64,000 nucleotides of DNA from Haematobia irritans (GCF_050003625.1 NC_134398.1:23722622-23786621), one strand, 5' to 3'. Shown: positions 21,713 through 33,960, counted from the stretch's first letter. Program-made: numbers and translations. The notes: a model not told the origin generated them from the sequence alone.

Positions 21713-22141
21713 ATCTAAATCTGAACCAATTTCCATCAAATTTAGCACACTTCATTACACTACTAATTGTACTCCTAGTGCAAAAATTCAAGCCAAATAA
21801 AACTCTGGCTACTGAGGCCAGATAAATGCATATGGAGCGAAAGATATATATGGGAGCTATATCTAAATCTGAACCGATTTCTTCCAAAAGGGTTCTATTC
21901 TGACCCAAAAAAAGAAACTTGTGCCAAATTTGAAGTCGATTGAACTAAAACTGCCACCTGGACTTTGAACACAAAAATGTGTTCACAGACAGACGGACAG
22001 AAGGGCATGGCTAGATCGACTCAGGAACCCACCCTGGGCAATATTGCCAAATTCACCATATGTCTATCTCGTCTCCTTCTGGCTATTGCAAACATATGCA
22101 CTAACTTACAATACCCTGGTCCACAGTGGGGCGCAGGGTAA

Positions 22142-23319
22142 AAAAATATAAAGTGGAGTAATTACTATATTAAATTAAAAGAATTTTCATAAATTTATAT
22201 TTAGGTGAGTTTTGCAGCACACAATGCATTTATCATCAGTTTCCTAAAAGTATACTATGTACTCAAAACATAAGCTTTAAACATACCAAAAGCTAATATT
22301 AAGCATATCAATATCGACTAGTCCAATTATTTTGGAGTTTGTTTCCGTATTAAAATTTCGCCATATATTTTTTTTTCTACAATAAATACACAACAGGTAT
22401 TAAAACATTCATTCATTTTACACATACAATTTCCAATAGAATTTAAATAACTCAAATACTTAGATTTAAACTATAGTATACTATTAGGCACTTATCAACC
22501 GAATTGTAAATAAATCCCTATCAATCAACACTAATTACATCTATTTAAATAATTTAGTTAAATTCTTCAATAAATTTGAAAAGCAATACTCTCCAAAAAA
22601 TATGTTTTAAATTTAATAAATTTACACAATTACCAATATCTAGTGATGTGTAAAACCACCAATGCTGCCATCATAGCTTGCCACATAGCCATCACTATTC
22701 TGGTCTCATTATAAAATTTCAAAATAAATGCATATATGTAAAAATGTGTGTATACATTACTCCCTTTCGACACCGTATATCCATTTACAACATATATATA
22801 TGTACGTCCATATAATTATAGCTGATATTTTGTATTTAATAAATTTTCTATATTACTACTACTACTGTGGAAATTTACATTGTGGTTCATTTGCACACTT
22901 TGTAATTATGTATTAGAATTTCGCCAGCATGACAGTGTGCGTGTAGTGGAAAGAGCGTAAGCGTAAAGAACGTTTTAAATTATTGTCATTTTAACGAGAA
23001 TAGTGACAGGTTTGCAAAAATGTTTACTACTACTACACACATGTTAAGCTGACCGAATAGAGTAATAAAACAAAACTTAATTAGATTTCATTGCATGAGT
23101 GCAAGTTGTTCAATTTAATTTCATTATAGTGGAAAATTCTGCAAAACTTTCATATTAACCATAGTGAAGAGCGGGGAAAAAATCAATGAACGCCTTAATG
23201 TAGGCAATATGAGATGGTTAATTTGATGGGGAGATATTTCGGCAACTGGTATATCTAAACAAAAGATATACGACGTCATTAGTAGCATGTATTTAGTAAG
23301 ATAGTTCGAAAGTACACTG
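22142..23319. other. Low-copy AT-rich DNA, no gene seen
   Basis: The stretch holds short TA/CA-rich runs and a TAC/CTA run near 22853-22865. Open frames are at most 62 codons, with no family resemblance. Confidence 0.5.
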
Positions 23320-23434
23320 AAAATAAAATAAAAATATTATCAAAATATTTCCAATTAAAAAGTTAATTAAAGCTGAAAACGTGTTCAATTAAAATATTAA
23401 TTTTTACAGTTGACATTTTAATCAAACAAGAAAC

Positions 23435-23907
23435 TTGAGGTGTGCACGTCAGTAATAGTTTACTCACGCACACTCACGAACGATATTTTTTGGTAGGACT
23501 CACACACACCCACGAAAAGAAAATTTGTACTCACGCACACACACGCACGAAAACGTCGTGACTCACGAATAATTTTATGAATTATTTACCTTACCGAAGT
23601 ATCTGAAAACATGAGCATTATTAAAATCGATAGTGTTATTAAACTCTTAACATCCCAGGTGTCACTATAATTGTAATTGCATTTAACTCTTAAGCGTTTT
23701 ATGTTGGTGAGCAGGAATATTTTCGTGAGTGTAATTCGTTACTCACGCACACTAACGAAGATATTATTTTCGTGACTCACGCTCACACACGAAATTTTGG
23801 ATTGTTAATCACGCTCACGCTGTTGTATGAGCGTGACTCACGACTCACGCACGAATCACGAAAATTTTCGTGAGTCACGACAATTTCGTGTCACGTGCAC
23901 ACCTCTA
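23435..23907. mobile_element. Non-autonomous hAT element, 473 bp
   Basis: The left end is TTGAGGTGTGCACGT and the right end is ACGTGCACACCTCTA, which are inverted repeats with one mismatch in the first bases (TAGAGGTGTGCA is a common hAT end). Flanks CAAGAAAC (23427-23434) and CTAGAAAC (23908-23915) form an 8-bp duplication with one mismatch. Dozens of TCACG/CGTGA motifs cluster in the subterminal regions on both strands, like transposase binding sites. There is no coding frame. Confidence 0.82.
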
Positions 23908-23937
23908 CTAGAAACATTATGTCAATTAGGTCAATGA

Positions 23938-24005
23938 TGTATCAGGCTCACTTAGACCATTCTGTCCATTGCGATACCACATTGGTGAACTTCTCTGGAC
24001 ATAGG
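23938..24005 (-). repeat. SINE 3' fragment
   Basis: On the minus strand it matches the SINE segment TTCACCAATGTGGTATC through GTGAGCCTGATACA. The head and tail are missing. Confidence 0.7.
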
Positions 24006-24189
24006 TAGTGAAAGCGTTAATCAAACTCGGAAGATTGAATCAGTTAAAAAAATATATTGTTGTTTTTTTTTAATTATTAATAAAAAGCATTATTGATACA
24101 TTTTTTAATCAAAATAAAAACACAGAGTCAATTAAGAAGGTAATTAAAAATTGCTACGTCTTTAATTAAAAAATCAAAAATCAATAAAA

Positions 24190-25492
24190 TATGTACCGAT
24201 TGACTCAGAATCACCTCCTGAAACGATCTAGCGCTTGGTGTCCGTCCGTCCGTCTGTCCATGTATTTGTTGTTCACAGGATTCCGGTCGCAATCATTAAC
24301 CGATTTTGATGAAAATTGGTAGAGGGAGTTTTTTTTGGCACAAGGACGAACGCTATTGAATTTGGAAGAAATCGGATCAATTTTAGATATAGCTCCCATA
24401 TATATGTATCGCCCGATTTCTACAAATGGGATTACGTTGCGCTTTTTTACAAACGGATCGTCACCAAATTTGGCAAAAAAAATCTTTTTCTCGCCCTTCA
24501 AGTCTTCAAAATTTTATCCAAATCGGTTCAGATTTAGCTATAGCTCCCATATATATGTACCGCCCGATTTTTCTAAATTTGGCCATAAAACCCTTATTTA
24601 TCAACCGATCTTGCTCAAAGTTGGCTAAATGTAATCTGTAAACTGTATGTGCAAAATTTCATCGAAATCGGTTCAGATGTAGATATAGCTCCCATATATG
24701 TATCGCCCGATTTTGAAAAAAATTATTTCTATAGAAAAATTTTGAAAAAATTTATTTCTATAGAAAAATTTTGTCAAAATTTTATTTCTATGGAAAATTT
24801 TGTCAACATTTTATTTCTATAGAAAATTTTGTCAACATTTTATTTCTATAGAATTTTTTTTTAAAAAATATTATTTCTATAAAAATTTGTCTCAAAATTT
24901 TATTTCTATAGAAAATTTTGTCAACATTTTATTTCTATAGAATTTTTTTTTTTTCAAAATATTATTTCTATCAAAAATTTTCTCAAAATTTTATTTCTAT
25001 AAAAAATTTTCTCAAAATTTTATTTCTATAAAAAATTTTCTCAAAATTTTATTTCTATGGAATTTTTTCTAAAAATTTTATTTCTATACAAAAATTTCTC
25101 AAAAAAAATTGTTTGTAGAAACTTTTTCCAAAATTGTATTTCTATAGAGATTTAACAAAAAAAATACTATTTTTGGTAGAATTCTACCAACTTTTCTTTT
25201 TGTTTTGTAACACTTGTTTAAATTTAACGAAAATATTGTAGGGAAAATTGTTTGGGAATGTATGGGAAAGTAGGGAACTTTTTTTTGTCCTTGTAGGGTA
25301 AATCGAACATTTTCCCTGGCAACACTGACTATGAGCTATAGTCAGATTGAGACAAAGCACCGATAAACATGTACCCCTTAATTTTCTTAAATATGCAACT
25401 GCGGTTTATCTCCCAGTCCTATATCAATGTTAACCCACAAATGCTTATGATTACTAATTCAGTAAGGCCCGACTTTCTACTTTACTTACTTG
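24190..25492 (+). mobile_element. DINE-like element, family C, copy 3
   Basis: The head carries GACTCAGAATCACCTCCTGA and TGTCCGTCCGTCCGTCTG (24203-24258), then about three 153-bp repeats (24330-24715) and a 29-bp minisatellite (24720-25170). A 3' segment then mirrors 1844-2290, with ACAAGGAC, GTTGCCAGGG and ACCCCTTAATTTTC motifs on the appropriate strand. It ends ACTTTACTTACTTG at 25492. The hairpin has lost several bases (GTAAGGCCCGAC) compared with copies 1 and 2. Confidence 0.75.
24720..25170. repeat. 29-bp minisatellite in family C copy 3
   Basis: About fifteen degenerate units of CTATAGAAAATTTTGTCAAC and variants, several with poly-T expansions. Confidence 0.85.
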
Positions 25493-26620
25493 TTTTTTTT
25501 TTTTTCAAAACAAATTAAGGACACAAAGTTAATTTAAAAAAATGAATGAACATTTTCGCATTTTTTATTAAACAATAAACTGTTCCATTTAAAAATTTAA
25601 TAGATGTCGACTGCAAAACTCAATTGTTTAACTGATTTAATTAAAGAGTTTAACAAAACAATTAATTTAATCAAATAAAAAACTGAATTTTTCAATCGAC
25701 ATCAAATACATTTTTTATTGAATCAATTAAAAAATGAATTGTTTTTTTTGCAATCAACATCAATTAAATTTTTAACTGAATCAGTTAAAAAAATAATTGT
25801 GTGTTTTGCAATAAACATACATTAAATTTTTAATTGAATCAATTAAAAATTTTTGAAATTGACTTAATTTAGTTTTTAATTAAATATTTTTTTTGCGTCT
25901 AATTAAAACTGTGGATGATATCATCATTTTCGTGATTGAAGACATTTCAATTAAAACATAAAATGGATCAATTAATTTCGTGATTGAATCAGAAAAAAAA
26001 TTTTTTGTGTTTTTTATGTTTATCTTTTATTTTCACATACTTGTATAAAAAATGTATCTTCCTTCACAGAAAAAAAAATTCAAGAACATTTTTTCCAATT
26101 AAAATCTTAATTGAGTCTTAAAAAATATTCATTTAAAAATTTAATTGATTCAAACATTTTTTTAATTGAAACAAAAATCAATCACAAAAATTAATAGTAT
26201 CAATTATTTTTTTTTTGTCTTATTAAAAATGTAAATGTCCTAGTAAAAATTTTTGTAACATAATTTTTAAATATTTGTCTTTCTGTTTGGTTAATTTGTG
26301 TTTATTTTCTTTTGTTAAAGTTAATTTCCCTGAGGACGTACAACGATGGTGTTCGAAATATTGGAAAGAATTTAAAATAAAACACTATAAAAAACTAAGA
26401 TTTTATTTTGTTTTATTACAACATGACCTCAAGCCTTACAAACTCTACAAATAAGTATCAATTAGTTGTTTAATTGGATCAATTAATTTTTTTAATTGAA
26501 TTTCAATAATTTTTTAATTGATACTATCATTTCTATGATTGAAGACATATCAATTGAAAAAAATAATTGGATCAATTAATTTCGTGATTGAATCATTTTT
26601 TTTTTGTGTGCGATAAAAGT
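25493..26620. mobile_element. AATTAA-rich elements (family E), copies 3 and 4
   Basis: Two AATTAA-dense blocks (about 25530-26010 and 26066-26612) each contain TCAATTAAAAAATGAATTG-like stretches and a GTGATTGAAGACAT motif. They end in a T-run followed by GTG or GTGTGC. The second block encloses unrelated sequence at about 26225-26445. The CACAGAAAAAAAA start of copy 4 is near 26065. Confidence 0.5.
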
Positions 26621-27686
26621 AGCTCACATATATAGAGAAAAGATAGTTTTTCGCCAGGATCATGAAAGCAATGGAATCTAATAATTTTTAATTGAATTTT
26701 CTTAAATTAAATAAAATTCAATTAATGTGTTAATAAAAAAATATTAGTGAAATTTTTCGGTGTAAAAAAGAAACTGGTTTATACTTATAGGTGACCTATT
26801 ATTTTTATAATTTACTAAATATCTTTCATTTAGTGAACTTTATATCTCTGCTTAGCAACGATTACACAACTCGTACAGTATAATTGAATTTCACATTTCC
26901 CTTTAAATTATTTAATGCAATATTTCAAAAATTCATTTTTAGTGTTAGATACTACAATAATTTAAAATTTTATCACTCAGCACATGTATAGTTAATTAGC
27001 AACATTATAATCTACAATTCCTATGGAATACATACCAATGATCATAGTTAATTTGTTGGACAAATGGTACTTTTAAATATTTGAGCATATGTACGTGTAT
27101 AGGTAAAAATGTTTACGACACGTTTATGACACGGCCCAAAAGTATGCTTCATTTTATTTGTAACATTTTGTAAATAATTTTCTATTCTAACCGTGTTTTC
27201 ATTATTATTGTTGTTTGTATCCAGATGTCTCGCCGAACATAATTATTTTTCAAAACTAAATTGTTTTTATTGGCCAACAAAGTACCAAAATGCTAATGGA
27301 TTTGAGACTAATTTACTTATCTGTCTATGTGTCAGACTATGGCATGATTTGTTATGGAGTTTATTATAAAATTACCAATTTGTATGCCTATAAATATGTG
27401 GATACATATATGGAATTGAAGTTAATTATAGAACAATTATAATTGAATGGAACTTTTTTTATTGTTATAGTATAATTTTATGATATGATGACAACAGACC
27501 CCTAAAAGTATACTATAATTAATTTTTTGAATTTTTGTATAAATAAAAACTTTGTATAAATAAAAAAGGTTTATGTGCAAAAAAATTAAAAATTAGTCTT
27601 TTTTTAACTTTTATGTAGCATAGCAAGCAATCAAATGAGTGGCTATTTAAGCTCAAAGACAAGGTTATAGATATCAAAGTTTATAA
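26621..27686. other. Low-copy AT-rich DNA, no gene seen
   Basis: No recognisable repeat or coding frame longer than about 60 codons. Confidence 0.5.
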
Positions 27687-28609
27687 CAAGTATATACGGC
27701 CGTAACTTTGGCCAGGCCGAATCTTATGTACCGTCCACCATGGAATGCGTAGAAACTTCTACTAAAGACGGTCATCCACAATTAAATTACTTGGTTTGCT
27801 TTCGATGGCAAGGCATCTTAAAACTTCTTAACATCATCTTCTAAATTGTAAGTTAGTCCATGCGGGATATATAGTAGACAAAAGAAAGGTCGATTAAATA
27901 TGTCTATATTCAGTTCTTGACCGGTATATATAGAGAATAAATAATTACGAACCGATATGAAATTTTGTGCGGTAATTATAGAGCCAGAATTAAAATATGG
28001 GGGTCGCTTTATATGGGGCCTATATACAATTATGAACACGAGTCTACCAAAAATGGCAGATTTTTTTACTGTTAGGTAAATTGGTAGAATTCTTGATGTT
28101 TTGGAAAATTTTGCACAATATTCCTCTCCAACTATGAAATGCTTCATAAATTTTCTATAGAAATAGCATTTTGACAAAAGTTCCTACAGAAACAAAAAAT
28201 TCTGACAAAAATTTCTAAAGAAATAAAATTTTGAGAAAGTTTTCTATAGAAATAAATTTTTGAAAAAAAATTCTATAGAAATAAATTTATGGGGGCTATA
28301 TATATAATATATATCGATACGGTCCAATTTTGGCATGGTTGTTATCGGTCATACACTAACGAAATGTACCAAATTTCAACCGGATCGGATGAATTTTGCT
28401 CCTTCAGGAGGCTCCGGATGTCAAATCTGGGGATCAGCTTATACAAGGGCTATATATAATTATGGACCGATATGGACCAATTTTTGCATGGTTGTTTGAG
28501 ACTGTATACAAGCAGCATTTTCCAAATTTCAGCCGGAGCGAATGAAATTTGCTTCTCTTAGAGGCTCCGCAAGCCAAATCTGGGGATCGGTTTATATGGG
28601 GGCTATATA

Positions 28610-29543
28610 AAGGGTGATTTGTTAAGAGCTTGATAACTTTTTTTTAAAAAAAAACGCATAAAATTTGCAAAATCTCATCGGTTCTTTATTTGAAACGTTA
28701 GATTGGTCCATGACATTTACTTTTTGAAGATAATTTCATTTAAATGTTGACCGCGGCTGCGTCTTAGGTGGTCCATTCGGAAAGTCCAATTTTGGGCAAC
28801 TTTTTCGAGCATTTCGGCCGGAATAGCCCGAATTTCTTCGGAAATGTTGTCTTCCAAAGCTGGAATAGTTGCTGGCTTATTTCTGTAGACTTTAGACTTG
28901 ACGTAGCCCCACAAAAAATAGTCTAAAGGCGTCAAATCGCATGATCTTGGTGGCCAACTTACCGGTCCATTTCTTGAGATGAATTGTTCTCCGAAGTTTT
29001 CCCTCAAAATGGCCATAGAATCGCGAGCTGTGTGGCATGTAGCGCCATCTTGTTGAAACCACATGTCAACCAAGTTCAGTTCTTCCATTTTTGGCAACAA
29101 AAAGTTTGTTAGCATCGAACGATAGCGATCGCCATTCACCGTAACGTTGCGTCCAACAGCATCTTTGAAAAAATACGGTCCAATGATTCCACCAGCGTAC
29201 AAACCACACCAAACAGTGCATTTTCCGGGATGCATGGGCAGTTCTTGAACGGCTTCTGGTTGCTCTTCACTCCAAATGCGGCAATTTTGCTTATTTACGT
29301 AGCCATTCAACCAGAAATGAGCCTCATCGCTGAACAAAATTTGTCGATAAAAAAGCGGATTTTCTGCCAACTTTTCTAGGGCCCATTCACTGAAAATTCG
29401 ACGTTGTGGCTCGTTAGTAAGTCTATTCATGATGAAATGTCAAAGCATACTGAGCATCTTTCTCTTTGACACCATGTCTGAAATCCCACGTGATCTGTCA
29501 AATACTAATGCATGAAAATCCTAACCTCAAAAGAATCACCCTT
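28610..29543 (-). mobile_element. DD41D mariner-like element, copy 3, with TA duplication
   Basis: Ends are AAGGGTGATTTGTTAAGAGC at 28610 and, inverted, AAGGGTGATTCTTTTGAGG at 29543. TA flanks both sides (28608-28609, 29544-29545). Removing the element and one TA restores GGCTATATATAATTATGG, the exact sequence of an uninterrupted family A repeat unit. This confirms both boundaries and the DD41D insertion as the younger event. The element is 934 bp. Confidence 0.95.
28717..29430 (-). pseudogene. Internally deleted DD41D mariner-like transposase, copy 3
   Basis: A 237-codon open frame begins MNRLTNE and then jumps by an internal deletion to PQRRIFSEWALEKLA. Almost the whole DNA-binding domain is lost. 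The catalytic domain looks complete: first Asp in FSDEAHFW (residue 35), second in QQDGA (128), third in LDYFLWG (170). That gives 92 residues between the first two, like classical mariner, and 41 between the last two. It lacks terminal-repeat recognition, so it is expected to be inactive alone. It is nearly identical to the copies at 4.2-5.8 kb, but its deletion is a different one. Confidence 0.9.
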
Positions 29544-30545
29544 TATAATTATGGACCGATATGGACCAATTCTGGCATGGTTGTTAGAGACCATATACCA
29601 ACATCATGTACCAAATTTCAGCCGGATCGCATGAAATATGCTTCTCTTAGAGGCTCCGCAAGCCAAATCTGGGGATCGGTTTATATGGGAGCTATATATA
29701 ATTATGGGCCGATATGGACCAATTTCTGCATGGTTGTTAGAGTCCATATACTAACTTCATGTACCAAATTTCAGCCGGATCGGATGAAATTTGCTTCTCT
29801 TAGAGGCTTCTGCAAGCCAAATCTGGGGATCGGTTAATATGGGGGCTATATATAAATATGAACCTATGTGGACCAATTATTGCGTGGTTGTTTGAGACTG
29901 TATACAAGCAGCATGTTCCAAATTTCAGCCGGATCGGATGAAATATGCTTCTCTTAGAGGTTCTGGCATGGTTGTTAGAGACCATATACTAACACCATGT
30001 ACCAAATTTCAGCCGGATCGGATGAAATTTGCTTCTCTTAGAGGCTCCTGCAAGCCAAATTTGGGGATCGGTTTATATAGGGGATATATATAATTATGGG
30101 CCGATATGGACCAATTTTTGCGTGGTTGTTTGAGACTGTACACAAGCAGCATGGTCCAAATTTCAGCCGGATAGGATGAAATATGCTTCTCTCAGAGGCT
30201 CCGCAATCCAAATCTGGGGATCGGTTTATATGGGGGCTATATATAAATATGAACCGATGAGGACCAATTTTTGCATGGTTGTTTGAGACTGTACACAAGC
30301 AGCATGTTCCAAATTTCAGCCGGATAGGATGAAATATGCTTCTCTTAGAGGCTCCGCAATCCAAATCTGGGGATCGGTTTATATGGGGGCTATATATAAA
30401 TATGAACCGATGAGGACCAATTTTTGCATGGCTGTTAGAGATTCTATACTAACACCGTGTACCAAATATCAGCCGAATCGGATGAAATTTGCTTCTCTTA
30501 GAGGCTCCGCAAGCCAAATCTGGCGGTCCGTTTATGTGGTGGCTA
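29544..30545. repeat. about 153-bp tandem repeats, family A core
   Basis: About seven units are marked by GATCGGTTTATATGGGGGCT, GACCAATTTTTGCATGG and CAGCCGGATCGGATGAAA. One unit is shortened near 29955, where AGAGGTTC joins TGGCATGGTTG. Open frames of up to 123 codons occur on both strands and are not genes. Confidence 0.88.
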
Positions 30546-30772
30546 TACGTAAAAGTGGTCCGATATGGCCCATTCGCAATACCATCCGTTCGGAAGTTAG
30601 CGTGATTTCAATAGACGGACGGGCGGACAGACGGACATGCGTAGATCGACTGAGAATTTCACCACGACCCAGAATATATATATACTTTATTTGGTCTTAA
30701 AGCAATATTTCGATGTGGTACAAACGGAATGACAAAATTAATATACCCCCATCCTATGGTGAAGGGTATTTT

Positions 30773-31983
30773 AAAGGTTGAAGTACACGAAAAAAGCCTA
30801 TCTCTAGTTTAACATAATGTATGATAAAATATAATATTTGTAAGAAGCGAATTTAATAGATTGATTAAACCAAATATACTAATTTTTCAGAACGACAATC
30901 TAAACAATTTATAGTGTGTATATTAAGGGGACATATTTAATTATTTATGTGTTGCACAGCTTCTAGGCTCAAAAACCCCTAATTATGCAATTCATTAAAG
31001 ATTGAATAAACCAATTTTTAGAACGATAACATGATCAATTTTAAGTGCATACGAAGGAGACAAAAATAATAATTTATATATAGCATAGCTTCAAGGCTGA
31101 AAATACCTAATTGTATTTCGATTCATTCAATTTGTTCATATTGCATAACTTTGTCATATGGATTTAGCATATTTTTATATTTAATAAGCTTACTTAGAAA
31201 ATAATACCATAGAGAAATAAAATGAAAACTATAATATTTATTTAATATATTTTAGAATTTCTTACTAAAATTAGAAAAATTAAAATAGAATATTCCCTCA
31301 ACATAGTTTGTACTACTGTTTTTGTTTCACAATCAATTTAGAAAACCACCCAAATCAAAAGTGAACAATTTAAACGTCTTCCTTTCTTTATGTTGTGTTA
31401 TGTTTTGTAAATAAATCATAGAACATTTAAATTGTTTTACCATCCAAAATAAATATTAGATTTTAACCAAAATAAATATATTCCAGTTTTTGGTTAGACT
31501 TTAAGGATCCCCACATTCTATGTTCTCCATTTTTATGGCAGTCATAAAGTCTGATTTGGTTGTTCACTTTCATTTTTTTTTTTTATTTTGCTTGTCTACC
31601 TTTGATTTTTTGTTTTGTGTACACAAGTAATAAAAACGTCTCTTAACCTTCTTATGGTCATAAAAGTTGTATTCCTTTTCCATATTTTATATGGAGGATT
31701 TGTGGAAAGAAAATGGGGGGGCTGGGGGGGTGAACAAATAGCGAGGGTAGGGTGCGATGCATATGCTGTTTATAAAGGCTTATTAAAGCAATTATATTAC
31801 AAAAGGAAACGAAAATTTATTGAGTGTAAAATTAGTTTATAATATTTTTATGGACAAATTAAGCTTAAAGTGTGTGGTTTTTGATAGAGTTACCATAGAG
31901 AAGTAATAAATTTGAGTATTTTATTCAACGAGGATGCTAGCGAAATATAAAATTTGATTTATGTTACATGAAAATGTTGAAAA
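30773..31983. other. Low-copy AT-rich DNA, no gene seen
   Basis: A G-rich patch, GGGGGGGCTGGGGGGG, lies near 31715-31730 inside a 75-codon frame that has no family resemblance. Otherwise the stretch is AT-rich without features. Confidence 0.5.
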
Positions 31984-33145
31984 GCAAATAAATTTCAGGT
32001 TGAGGCTGAACATTGTTAAAAAATAATAAATAAAAACATATAAAGAAAAAAAATATTTTTACTATATATTGCCCACCAAAAAGGTATGGTAAAAATTCTA
32101 AAAAGTCCTAAAGATAAGAAAAACCACATTCAAAAAAAAAATTCAAAAAAAAAAAAAATACTAGTATACAAGAAATTTAAATTAAAATTCAATTAAGATT
32201 TTAATTTAAAAAAAAAATATTAGGACATTTTTGCAAGTGCTTTTAAAGTTGTGCCTTTAGAAGAACATCCAATTTTTTTTGCTAGGAAGAAAATTAAACA
32301 AATTTTCCAAAGAATTGTGAAATAACATTTTTGGAAGTGCTTTTAAAGTTGTGCCTTTAGAAGAACTTCCAAATTTTTTTTTGCTAGGAAGAAAATCAAA
32401 CGAATTTTCCATAGAATTGGGAAATAACTTTTTTTTTAATTAAGCTTTACCTCTATTTTAGTGGAAAACATTAATATTAATTAACTAGGTTTGTCTACTA
32501 TATAAAATTTCTTGGCATACTTTTTGGCGATACATGTATTCGACTTAAATTTGAGTTGATTACTATACCAACAATAACCGTAATTTAAAAACAAGTATAT
32601 ACAGCAATAAGTTCGGCAAATAAATTTCAGGTTGAGACTGAACATTGTTAAAAAATAATAAATAAAAACATATAAAGAAAAAAAATATTTTTACCATATA
32701 TTGCACACCAAAAAGGTATGGTAAAAATTCTAAAAAGTAAAAATGATAATAAAAATCACATTTCCCTAATTCAAAAAAAAGTACTAGTATACAAGAAATT
32801 TAAATTAAAATTCAATTAAGATTTTAATTTAAAAAAAATATATTAGGACATTTCTGGAAGTGCTTTTAAAGTTGTGCCTTTAGTAGAAGTTCCAATTTTT
32901 TTTTTGCTAGGAAGAAAATTAAAAGAATTTTCCATAGAATTGTGAAATAATTTTTTTTTTAATTAAGCTTTAACTCTATTTTATTGGAAAACATTCATAT
33001 TAATTAACTAGGTTTGTCTACTAAACAAAATTTTTTTTTCATACTTTTAGGCGGTACACGTATTCGACTTAAATTTGAGTTGATTACTATACCAACAATA
33101 ACCGTAATTTAAAAAGAAGTATATACAGCAGTAAGTTCGGCCGGG
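31984..33145 (+). repeat. Tandem duplication of about 0.5-0.6 kb ending in a DINE-like 3' tail
   Basis: 31984-32615 and 32616-33145 are copies of one segment: both start GCAAATAAATTTCAGGTTGA and end at TATATACAGCA(A/G)TAAGTTCGG. In the first copy a 107-bp sub-unit (AGTGCTTTTAAAGTTGTGCC) is itself tandemly doubled at about 32230-32440, whereas the second copy has one. The first copy stops inside the hairpin arm (TTCGG) while the second continues into the full tail of the element at 33116. Confidence 0.85.
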
Positions 33146-33204
33146 CCGAATCTTAAATACCCACCACCATGAATCAAATATTATTATCAAAAAGTAAAAT
33201 CCGG

Positions 33205-33960
33205 AGATCGGGCTATACTAAAACATTGGCCGATACTCACCATTTTCGGAACGCCTCTTTATTGTCCTACAATACCATTTCCAATTCCAATTTCAGGCAA
33301 ATTGGATAAAAACTACGGATTCTAAAAGCTCAAGAAGTAAAATCTGGAGATCGGCCTATATGGAGGCTATACCAAACCATGGACCCATACTCACCATTTT
33401 TTGCACACGCCTCTATGGTCCTAAAATACCCGTAGATTTCCAATTTCAGGCAAATTGGATAACTACTACGGATTCTAGAAGCCCAAGAAGTAAAATCTGG
33501 AGATCGGTCTATAGGGGGCTATACCAAACCATGGACCCATACTCACGATTTTTGGCACACTTCTCTGTGGTCCTAAAATACCTCTAGATTTTCAATTTCA
33601 GCAGAATTGGATAAAAACTACGGTTTCTATAAGCCCAAGGAGTCAAATCTGGAGATCGGTCTATATGGGGGCTATACCAAAACATGGACCGATACTCACG
33701 ATTTTTGGCACACTTCTCTATGGCCCTAAAGTACCCTTAGATTTCCAATTTTGGGCAAATTGGATAACAACTACGGATTCTAGTAGCCCAAGAAGTCAAA
33801 TCAGGAGATTGGTATATACGGGGGCTATACCAAAACATGGACCGATACTCACGATTTTTGGTACACTTATCTATGGTTCTAAAATACCCCTAGATTTTCA
33901 ATTTCAGGAGAATTGAAAATCTAGGGGAGGTCGCTTTATATGGGGACTATATCAAAAACT
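33205..33960. repeat. about 155-bp tandem repeats, variant core
   Basis: Five units are marked by AATCTGGAGATCGG, GGGGGCTATACCAAA and CATGGACC. The position and spacing match the other cores, but the downstream half of each unit is a different sequence. Confidence 0.88.

Larger units (their letters stand above)
17838..22141 (-). mobile_element. DINE-like element, family C, copy 2, with several nested elements
   Basis: On the minus strand it begins near 22141 (TTACCCTGCGCC) and passes a GACAGACGGACAGA-type block near 21985-22010. Core repeats follow at 21713-21890, 20925-20985 and 18230-19435. It ends at a hairpin (AGTCGG with CCGACT at about 17859-17875) and ACTTG at 17838. The subterminal pair TATACCCTGC and GCAGGGTA is present. 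The core is split by an unclassified block (19443-20919) that carries a short family A element, and by a LINE 3' end (20986-21357) and SINE (21371-21712). Confidence 0.75.
23320..24190. mobile_element. AATTAA-rich element (family E), copy 2, with nested hAT and SINE fragment
   Basis: It starts near 23320 with AAATATTATCAAAATATTTC and AATTAAAAAGTTAATTAAAG, matching the start of the copy at 11598. It is interrupted by a hAT element (23435-23907) and a SINE 3' piece (about 23938-24005). AATTAA-type sequence then resumes to about 24190. Confidence 0.5.
27687..30772 (-). mobile_element. DINE-like element, family A, copy 5, with nested DD41D element
   Basis: On the minus strand, the head TATACCCTTCACCATAGGAT lies at about 30770, followed by the ACATGTCCGTCTGTCC region near 30620. 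The 153-bp core (29544-30545 and 28290-28609) is interrupted by a DD41D element at 28610-29543. Next are a few 29-bp units (28150-28285), the 15870-15980-like joining piece, and the 3' segment with GTACGGTACATAAGATTCGG-type motifs. It ends ACGGCCGTATATACTTG at 27687. The hairpin arms are GGCC and GGCC with flanking mismatches. Confidence 0.8.

Noticed and set aside
23320..24190. A rich CGTGA/TCACG cluster as a gene regulatory enhancer
   Set aside because: The cluster is confined within the ends of a hAT element with 8-bp flanking repeats, which explains it better.
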